Assembly (NCBI RefSeq): GCF_026625725.1
Contig: NZ_CP113060.1
Location: 2,176,001-2,240,000, forward strand
DNA: 64,000 bases
Source: Pseudomonas sp. SL4(2022)
Lineage (GTDB): Bacteria > Pseudomonadota > Gammaproteobacteria > Pseudomonadales > Pseudomonadaceae
Direction: 5' to 3'
Translations under genes and position numbers: made by a program
The notes under the pieces: generated by a model
Told to the model about the DNA's origin: nothing
Seen by the model: only the letters and a program-made list of their open reading frames with translations
The model's database searches: none
In this document: positions 58,009-64,000 of the stretch, piece after piece
Layout of the letters: the number at the start of each line of letters is the position of its first letter
How positions within the stretch are numbered: position 1 is the first letter of the stretch

Positions 58009-58536
58009 ATGATGACCCCGCTCAAATACCTGCAAGGCTACCCAGCCCAGTTGCAAGACAAGATTCGCCAGCTGATTGCCGAGCAACGTCTGGGGGATTA
58101 CCTGGCCCGTTCCTACAGCGGCAAGCACGCGATTCAAAGCGACAAGGCGTTATACGCCTATATTCAGGGGCTTAAGCAGGAGCACCTGCGCAATGCCCCG
58201 GCCATCGACAAAGTGCTCTACGACAATCGCCTCGACCTGACCCATCGGGCCCTCGGCCTGCACACAGCGATTTCGCGGGTGCAGGGTGGCAAGCTCAAGG
58301 CGAAGAAGGAAATCCGCGTGGCCTCGCTGTTCAAGGACGCCGCACCGGAGTTTTTGCAGATGATCGTGGTGCACGAGCTGGCGCACCTGAAAGAGGCTGA
58401 GCACAACAAAGCCTTCTACAAGCTGTGTGAGTACATGCTGCCCGGCTATCACCAGCTGGAGTTCGACCTGCGGGTGTACCTGACCTGGCGCGAGCTGCCT
58501 GGTGCGCCCGATGAGCTGTCAGCCCCGCAGCAGTAG
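58009..58536 (+). CDS. YgjP/SprT-like zinc metallopeptidase
   Basis: A 175-residue protein with the HExxH zinc site HELAH at residues 122-126 and a third possible ligand at His132 (VVHELAHLKEAEHNKAFYKL). It resembles YgjP-type M48-related peptidases of unknown substrate. Start ambiguous between adjacent ATGs at 58009 and 58012. The 3' end overlaps the convergent DUF2789 gene by 18 bases. Confidence 0.85.
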   Translation: MMTPLKYLQGYPAQLQDKIRQLIAEQRLGDYLARSYSGKHAIQSDKALYAYIQGLKQEHLRNAPAIDKVLYDNRLDLTHRALGLHTAISRVQGGKLKAKKEIRVASLFKDAAPEFLQMIVVHELAHLKEAEHNKAFYKLCEYMLPGYHQLEFDLRVYLTWRELPGAPDELSAPQQ

Positions 58537-58752
58537 GTTGAGCTGATCCACCACGTCGGCCCATTCAGCGTCGGCTAAAAACTGTTGACGAAGAAAATCA
58601 GCCTGGGCTGTGTCCCAGAACGGCGCATCGGCCAGTCGGCAGTCTTCCGGCAAGGGTGAGTGGCGCTTGATAAAGAGGTCGATGCTGATCTGGTCATGCT
58701 CGAGCCCCAGTTGTTGAAACAGTGTTTCGAGCTCTTGAACATTGGCTTGCAT
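58519..58752 (-). CDS. DUF2789 family protein
   Basis: A 77-residue protein (LETLFQQLGLEHDQISIDLFIKRHS ... FWDTAQADFLRQQFLADAEWADVVDQL). It matches my recollection of the DUF2789 pattern: a small acidic helical protein, function unknown. Tail-to-tail overlap with the metallopeptidase gene. Confidence 0.82.
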   Translation of the reverse strand: MQANVQELETLFQQLGLEHDQISIDLFIKRHSPLPEDCRLADAPFWDTAQADFLRQQFLADAEWADVVDQLNLLLRG

Positions 58753-58903
58753 GACGCTCTCCCCTCAGGGCTATCGGCTGATAGCTCTTTAGTCGACCGA
58801 CAGATGCGCAAACAGTTGCATGACGGTGCGTACTCGGCTTGCGTGGCGGACTGACCTGCTAGGCTGGCAGATACCGCCATCCCATGGTAGAGGCCGCTCC
58901 CTC

Positions 58904-59659
58904 ATGTGTTCGAACTTTCTGCGCAGGCTGTCGATGGCATGTTGCTGCGTGCTGCTGATCGCGCCACTGGCGGCACGCGAGTTGTTAGCCGTCGGCAGCA
59001 ATTTTCCCGGTGTGTTCGAGCAGCATGGCAGCGGCTATAGCGGTCTCGCCACCAGTGTCTTGCGCCAGGCGCTGGAGCCGTTGGGCTATCAGGTCCGTTT
59101 CGAGCTGTATCCCTGGGCTCGTGCGCAGCACATGGTGGCGCGCGGTGAGGGCGATATCCTTATCGGACCCTACAAGAACGCCGCGCGTGAGCAACTCTTC
59201 GCCTTCTCCGCTCGGCCTTTTTACCGCGACCACATCGTCTTCTACCGCCAACGCGGCAGCGTATTGCGCTGGCACGGCGACTATAAGCAGTTGCTCGGTC
59301 GGCGCATCGGGGTGGTACGTGCTTGGGTCTATGGGGAGCGTTTCGACAGCCGGCGCGAGCAGCTCGAGTTGGTCACCGTGGAAAGGGTCGAGAATGGCCT
59401 GAAGATGCTTGGTGCCGGCCGTCTGGATCTGCTGGCCAGCAATCAGCGCAATACCCAGCCGGTGCTTTTGGCGTTGGGGCTGGCTGACAAACTCGAACAA
59501 CTTGAAACGCCGATCGACCTGCAGGACGGCTACTTCGCCTTTCCCCGTGATGAGCGTTACCTGCCTTTGCGTGAGGCGTTCGACCGGGCTCTGCAGCAGA
59601 TGATCGAGCAGGGCCGGCTGGCGCAGTTGGCTGCCGACTGGCAGGTGGATATTCCTTAA
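58904..59659 (+). CDS. Periplasmic solute-binding protein, family 3 (orphan)
   Basis: A 251-residue exported protein: signal-like N-terminus (SMACCCVLLIAPLAARE) then a type II binding fold (SGLATSVLRQALEPLGYQVRFELYPWARA, GEGDILIGPYKN). No transporter genes nearby. It is one of three such orphan genes in the window (24787, 58904, 62486), all carrying a PWxR-like segment after the first lobe strand. Such proteins may be sensors or diverged binding proteins. Confidence 0.83.
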   Translation: MCSNFLRRLSMACCCVLLIAPLAARELLAVGSNFPGVFEQHGSGYSGLATSVLRQALEPLGYQVRFELYPWARAQHMVARGEGDILIGPYKNAAREQLFAFSARPFYRDHIVFYRQRGSVLRWHGDYKQLLGRRIGVVRAWVYGERFDSRREQLELVTVERVENGLKMLGAGRLDLLASNQRNTQPVLLALGLADKLEQLETPIDLQDGYFAFPRDERYLPLREAFDRALQQMIEQGRLAQLAADWQVDIP

Positions 59660-60138
59660 CCGACCCGCACAATTTCCAGTAGCTGCACGCCACTGGCCAG
59701 ACGCAGGGTCACTTCGTCGCCAACCTGTTTGCCGAGCAGGCTGTGCCCCAGCGGTGACTGGGGACCGATGACCTGCACCGTGCGGCCGTCCTGCTGCAGT
59801 TTCATCGACGCGCCGTCCGGACCGAGGAGCAGGCATTGGCGTCGGTCTTCGTCGTCACTCAGTTCAATCAGCGCGCCGAGCTGGATGCCCAGTTGCGGGT
59901 CAAAGGCGCGCACGACCAACTGTTTCCAGTTGGCCAGCGTCTGACGGATGGCGGCTGCACGGCGTGCCTGCCCGGTAGCGAGATAGGAGGCTTCCAGACC
60001 CAGGGTGTCGTATTTGTTTTCCGCGATATTTTCTTCATGGGTCGCCGTTTCGTAGGCGGTCATCGCGGCGTGTTCGGCCTGTTGCATGTCCTGTTCAAGG
60101 CGGGCGATGACTTGTTGCTGCAATAGCTGTTTGTGCAT
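59656..60138 (-). CDS. GreA/GreB-family transcription elongation factor-like protein
   Basis: A 160-residue protein with an N-terminal coiled coil (about 1-75, QQQVIARLEQDMQQAEHAAMTAYE) and a C-terminal FKBP-like GreA domain (VIGPQSPLGHSLLGKQVGDEVTLRL). The coiled-coil tip has the acidic stretch THEENIAENKYDT in place of the standard Gre tip, so it is a divergent Gre-like or Rnk-like factor acting on RNA polymerase. Its stop overlaps the end of the binding-protein gene by four bases. Confidence 0.85.
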   Translation of the reverse strand: MHKQLLQQQVIARLEQDMQQAEHAAMTAYETATHEENIAENKYDTLGLEASYLATGQARRAAAIRQTLANWKQLVVRAFDPQLGIQLGALIELSDDEDRRQCLLLGPDGASMKLQQDGRTVQVIGPQSPLGHSLLGKQVGDEVTLRLASGVQLLEIVRVG

Positions 60139-60143
60139 GAGCG

Positions 60144-62315
60144 TTACCGGCGAGGTTTGAGCAGGTGAGCGGCGAGGGTGCGCAGCGGCCCAAGTTGGCG
60201 GCAGATCAGCGCCAGTTGGGTTTGCACCAGACGTTGTGGATCATCCAGGTCGTCGCTGAGTCGTTCAAGCGCGGCCGCCAATTGCTCTTCGGCGTCACTG
60301 TGGATGGCCACCGGGCGCTCTTCGTTGAGGCAGCTGGCAATTTCTTCCAGGCTGGTGGCCAACTGGCTGGCGCTGGCCAGCAGCGGGTTGTCGCTGCCGC
60401 TCAGGCTGGTTTCACCACGGTGCGCGCCCAGGCCCGAGAGGTAGCTCAGGAGGGTGTGCGAGAGCACCAGAAAGCGGAAGCCGATATCGGCCTCCTTACG
60501 AAAGTGCCCCGGCTCCATCAGCATATTGCCCAGGGTGGTCGAGAGTGTGGCGTCGGCGTTGTGCGCATTGCGTCGGGCCAGCCGGTAGGCCAGGTCGTCA
60601 CGCTTGCCGCTGGCATATTGGGCGATGATCTGCTGCAGGTAACGGCTGTTGCAGCTCAGGGTGCTGGCCAGTAGATGATTCAGGCGACGACCCTGCCAGT
60701 CCGGCAGAATCAGCAGCACCGCCAGGCCGGCGATCAGGCTACCGAGCAGGGTGTCGACCAACCTTGGAATAAACAGCCCATAGCCATCGCCGACCTGATT
60801 GAAGCAGAACAGCACCAGCAGGGTGATGGCCGCCGTGGCCAGGGTGTAGCGGCTGCTGCGCAGGGCAAAGAACACCACCCCGGCGACTACCGCAAACAGC
60901 GCCTGCACCAGCGGATTGGGGAACAGGTCAAACAGCGCCCAGCCGAGTAGCAGGCCGAGCACGGTGCCGCTGATGCGCTGCACCAGCTTGAGCCGGGTCG
61001 CGCCGTAGTTCGGTTGGCAGACAAACAGCGTGGTTAGGAGTATCCAGTAGCCCTGGGTCGGGTGAATCCAGTGCAGCATGCCGTAACCGGCCGCCAGTGC
61101 CAGTGACAGGCGCAGGGCGTGGCGGAACAGCAGCGAGGTTGGCGTCAGTTGCAGGCGCAGGCGTTCCCAGACATCCCTGAGCGACTGCGGCTCACGGTCG
61201 AGCAGGCTGCTGTCCTGTTCTTCGGCCAGGGCATCGGGGTTGCTGGCGTTGCCCAGCAGGGCATCCAGGCTGCGCAGGTTGCCGGCCAGGGCGCCGAGCG
61301 AGCGCAGCAGGTGACGCCAGGCCGGGTTGCTCTGCACGCGCAGGTGTTCGAGGGAGTCGTGCAAATCGTCGAGCGCCTGGCGGCAGAGCTCTCGGTATTC
61401 AAATGGCTGGCGCAGCTCGATGGCCTGGGCCAGGCGCTGACAGGCTTCGCCATGCAGGCGCAGCAGGCGTTGGCAGCGGAACAGCACGTCGCTGTGAAAG
61501 AAGGCTTCGGCCAGCTCGTTATAGGGGTAGTGCGAGGAGCTGGCGCGTTCATGAATGTCCTGGGCGAGAAAGTACAGTTTCAGGTAGCGGCTGACTTTCG
61601 GCCCCGGCCGGCCATTGCCGACCCGGTGCAGGATGATTTCCTTGGTCGCATTGAGCGCCGCCACCACCCGACCATTCTGCTTGGCCAGGGCCAGGCGGCG
61701 CTCTTCCACATCCAGTTGACGCAGCGGTTCGAACAGCGCGGCCTTGAGCTTGAGGTACTGGCCCAGTTCGCGAAACAGCCGTGCCAGGCTGTGCTGCACC
61801 GGCTGGTTGGCAAACAGCGCATTCCACAGCACCGACAGCAGGCCGTACCAGGCTGCGCCGGCTACCAGCAGCAGCGGCTCTTGCCAGAGGCCCGCCGTGC
61901 CACCGCGCTGCTCCACGCCGATCATGCTGTACACCGCGAGAATCAGCGTGGCCGCGCCGAGGGTGGCATAGCGTTCGCCGAGTGCGCCGAGCATGGTCAG
62001 GGCAAAGCTCGATAGCGCCAGAGCGCAGACGAATAGCCAGGGGTAGGGGAACAGAAATTCCACCGCATAGGCCGCTACGCTGAAGCAGCCGAGGGTGACC
62101 AGCAGCGCGATCACGCGGCCTTGCCAGCTGTCATCGGTTTCCGCCAGGGCGCTGGCGATCACCCCGAGAAACAGCGGGATCAGCGCATGCATCCAGCCCA
62201 GCGACCAGCACAGCAGCAACGCCCCGCTGAGGGCGATAAACACCCGCAGGCTGTAGCTGAATTTATCCTGGGCCCAGAGGCGGCGCAGTGTATGAGGCAG
62301 GCGGGGGGAAGGCAT
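60144..62315 (-). CDS. yccS: YccS/YhfK family integral membrane protein (FUSC)
   Basis: A 723-residue protein with two sets of about five to six membrane helices (about 25-160 and 395-520) separated by long cytoplasmic helical domains, the pattern of the FUSC/YccS family. TTLFVCQPNYGATRLKLVQRISGTVLG in the second set is a strong family signature. Thought to be an aromatic-acid-efflux-like transporter; the substrate is unproven. Its stop lies five bases from the gre-like gene start. Confidence 0.93.
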   Translation of the reverse strand: MPSPRLPHTLRRLWAQDKFSYSLRVFIALSGALLLCWSLGWMHALIPLFLGVIASALAETDDSWQGRVIALLVTLGCFSVAAYAVEFLFPYPWLFVCALALSSFALTMLGALGERYATLGAATLILAVYSMIGVEQRGGTAGLWQEPLLLVAGAAWYGLLSVLWNALFANQPVQHSLARLFRELGQYLKLKAALFEPLRQLDVEERRLALAKQNGRVVAALNATKEIILHRVGNGRPGPKVSRYLKLYFLAQDIHERASSSHYPYNELAEAFFHSDVLFRCQRLLRLHGEACQRLAQAIELRQPFEYRELCRQALDDLHDSLEHLRVQSNPAWRHLLRSLGALAGNLRSLDALLGNASNPDALAEEQDSSLLDREPQSLRDVWERLRLQLTPTSLLFRHALRLSLALAAGYGMLHWIHPTQGYWILLTTLFVCQPNYGATRLKLVQRISGTVLGLLLGWALFDLFPNPLVQALFAVVAGVVFFALRSSRYTLATAAITLLVLFCFNQVGDGYGLFIPRLVDTLLGSLIAGLAVLLILPDWQGRRLNHLLASTLSCNSRYLQQIIAQYASGKRDDLAYRLARRNAHNADATLSTTLGNMLMEPGHFRKEADIGFRFLVLSHTLLSYLSGLGAHRGETSLSGSDNPLLASASQLATSLEEIASCLNEERPVAIHSDAEEQLAAALERLSDDLDDPQRLVQTQLALICRQLGPLRTLAAHLLKPRR

Positions 62316-62485
62316 GGACTGGCCTTAAATGACGGTAACGGGCAGCAGCCTAACGGAGTCGGAGTGAGCTGTGCAGCCTGAACCGCCTGTTCAACCTGAT
62401 TTAGCTACAGCTTGGTCGTTTGTTTGGTGTGAAGTGGCGCAGCCGACTAAGCTGAAAAAATCCACCAACCCGCGAGGCAGCTGCA

Positions 62486-63262
62486 GTGTTGTACACCCGT
62501 ATGCGTGGATTGTTCTCACTGCTTTTTGCCAGTCTCATGTCTGCACAGGTACTGGCTGAGCCGCTGCGCTTGTTTACCGAAGAATATCCACCAATCAATT
62601 TCAGCGAGAACGGCAAGCCAACGGGTCTGGCCACTGAGGTTGTGGAAGCGATCATGCATCGTTCCGGGCAGAGTGCACCGATCAGCGTGGTGCCCTGGGC
62701 GCGTGGGTATCAGGAAGCCCTGCAGCGGCCCAACACCGGGTTGTTTGTCACCATGCGCACGCGTGAGCGTGAGCAGCTGTTTAAGTGGGTAGGGCCGATT
62801 ACCCGAAACGTCACCAGCTTTTATGCGTTGCGCCGTTCATTTCTCTCGATCAGCCGTATCGAGGAGGCCCGTGAGTACGGCGAAATTGCCGTGCCGCGCG
62901 ATTGGTACAGTCACCAGCGGCTGCTGGCCGAGGGTTTCAACAACCTCACCCCGGTCACCGGACCGGCGCAAGTGGTGAGCATGCTCAAACGTGGGCGGGT
63001 CAAGCTGATGGTGCTGGATAACCTGAGCATCAGCGCGCTGCTGGCTCAGGGTGATATTCAGAGGGACGAGGTGCAGTTGCTCTTCGATTTCATGCACAGC
63101 GACAGCTATATCGCCTTTTCCCAGCAAACGGATGATGTGCTGGTCAGTCGCTGGCAGCAGGAGCTGGAGGCCATGAAGAACGATGGCAGCTTTGCCGCAA
63201 TTCACCAAAAGTGGCTACCAGGTGAGCCGTTACCGCCGCTTGAAACCGCCCCCGCGCCCTAG
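62486..63262 (+). CDS. Periplasmic solute-binding protein, family 3 (orphan)
   Basis: A 258-residue exported protein: signal peptide (MRGLFSLLFASLMSAQVLAE), LRLFTEEYPPINFSENGKPTGLATEVVEAIM, VVPWARGYQEAL. I use the GTG at 62486 because GAGG lies eight bases upstream; the ATG at 62501 has no ribosome binding site but gives a neater signal peptide. No ABC transporter partner nearby. Confidence 0.85.
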   Translation: MLYTRMRGLFSLLFASLMSAQVLAEPLRLFTEEYPPINFSENGKPTGLATEVVEAIMHRSGQSAPISVVPWARGYQEALQRPNTGLFVTMRTREREQLFKWVGPITRNVTSFYALRRSFLSISRIEEAREYGEIAVPRDWYSHQRLLAEGFNNLTPVTGPAQVVSMLKRGRVKLMVLDNLSISALLAQGDIQRDEVQLLFDFMHSDSYIAFSQQTDDVLVSRWQQELEAMKNDGSFAAIHQKWLPGEPLPPLETAPAP

Positions 63263-63263
63263 G

Positions 63264-64000
63264 TCAGACAAATTGTGCGGCGGCATAGCCTGAAGCCCAG
63301 GCCCACTGGAAGTTGAAACCGCCCAGGTGCCCCGTCACATCCAACACTTCGCCGACAAAATACAGCCCTGGTGATTTCAGCGATTCCATGGTTTTCGATG
63401 ACACTTCGCGGGTATCGACGCCACCCAGGGTGACCTCGGCGGTGCGGTAGCCCTCGGTGCCGGCGGGTACCAGCTGCCAGTCGCCGAGCTGCCCGGCAAT
63501 CGCCTTGAGTTCGGTGTGGGTGTACTGTTTCAACGGTTTGGAGGCAAACCAGTTGTCTGCCAGCAGGCCGGCCATCTTCTTGGTAAACAGCTCGGCAAGC
63601 AGGGTTTTCAGCTCGCTGTTGGGGCGTTCGCGTTGCTGCTCGGACAGCCACTCGGGCAGGTCGATGTGTGGCAGCAGGTTGATGCGGATGGCCTCGCCTG
63701 GCTGCCAGAATGAGGAAATCTGCAGAATCGCCGGGCCGCTTAAACCGCGGTGGGTAAACAGGATATTTTCCTTGAAACTCTGCCCGTTGCAGCTCACCAC
63801 GCAGTCTTCCACCGAGGTGCCGGACAGCGCGTTACACAGCTCTTTGAGCTGCGGGTCGGTGATGGTGAAAGGAACCAGGCCGGCGCGGGTTGGCAGCAGG
63901 GTATGGCCGAACTGCTGGGCCACCTGATAGCCGAAGCCAGTGGCGCCGAGGGTCGGAATCGACAGGCCGCCGGTGGCGATCACGAGTGATTCGCCGTGCA
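63264..64000 (-). CDS. HI0933/YhiN-family flavoprotein, 5' end outside the window
   Basis: The C-terminal ~245 residues of an NAD(P)/FAD-dependent oxidoreductase-like protein (ATGGLSIPTLGATGFGYQVA, FTHRGLSGPAILQISS, AEVTLGGVDTREVSSKTMES, LYFVGEVLDVTGHLGGFNFQWAWASGY). The closing FAD-binding motif is intact; the N-terminal Rossmann motif lies beyond base 64000. Function unknown. It is convergent with the binding-protein gene. Confidence 0.93.
   Translation of the reverse strand, partial: HGESLVIATGGLSIPTLGATGFGYQVAQQFGHTLLPTRAGLVPFTITDPQLKELCNALSGTSVEDCVVSCNGQSFKENILFTHRGLSGPAILQISSFWQPGEAIRINLLPHIDLPEWLSEQQRERPNSELKTLLAELFTKKMAGLLADNWFASKPLKQYTHTELKAIAGQLGDWQLVPAGTEGYRTAEVTLGGVDTREVSSKTMESLKSPGLYFVGEVLDVTGHLGGFNFQWAWASGYAAAQFV

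Overview
The window is a chromosomal segment of a Pseudomonas-group gammaproteobacterium. The evidence is GC-rich coding with almost no intergenic space, and several gene neighbourhoods that I know from P. aeruginosa: pyrRB-pyrC', tonB3-gshB-pilGHIJK-chpABC, rsmE-bioA, metF-ahcY and metK-arsR/MT-tkt-epd-pgk-fba. The order is not exactly that of P. aeruginosa: chpD/chpE and mexR-mexAB-oprM are missing from their usual places, so another Pseudomonas species is likely. I saw no rRNA, tRNA, CRISPR array, prophage or intact insertion sequence.

Layout. 1-3.1 kb (minus strand): pyrimidine genes (truncated inactive dihydroorotase pyrC', pyrB, pyrR), then ruvX and algH. 3.2-5.1 kb: tonB3-like gene and gshB. 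5.3-18.7 kb (plus strand): the complete Pil-Chp chemosensory operon controlling type IV pili (pilG, pilH, pilI, pilJ, pilK, a very large chpA, chpB, chpC), closed by a terminator. A MITE-like repeat follows, then rsmE and bioA. 21.5-25.6 kb: cytochrome b561, YceI, RhlE helicase and an orphan periplasmic binding protein. 25.7-29.7 kb: ppnN, metF and ahcY, with an S-adenosylhomocysteine (SAH) riboswitch and a good promoter upstream of ahcY.

29.8-40.8 kb (minus strand) is a second chemosensory operon. In transcription order it reads: membrane MCP-like protein, STAS protein, REC-PP2C-HATPase protein, cheY, cheA, cheW, transmembrane PAS-containing MCP, cheR, cheD, cheB. It joins a complete CheA/CheY signalling core to an RsbU/RsbW/RsbV-like partner switch. 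The MCP ends in a CheR-tether-type pentapeptide. CheD and the first MCP-like protein share the same C-terminal tail (IDLF).

41-50 kb: MAPEG protein, cytochrome c'-like lipoprotein, ligB (with a signal peptide), metK overlapping an ArsR-methyltransferase gene, and a divergent LysR/TDT-transporter pair. 48-54 kb (plus strand): central carbon genes tkt, epd, pgk, a small lipoprotein, fba. 54-64 kb: mixed single genes (lipoproteins, hydrolase, aldose dehydrogenase, metallopeptidase, DUF2789, two more orphan binding proteins, GreA/B-like factor, YccS-type membrane protein) and a truncated HI0933-type flavoprotein.

The methyl cycle is a recurring theme: metF, ahcY under SAH control, metK with a methyltransferase-regulator, and two CheR methyltransferases (PilK, CheR) with their methylesterases. 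Two families of short intergenic inverted-repeat elements are scattered through the window.
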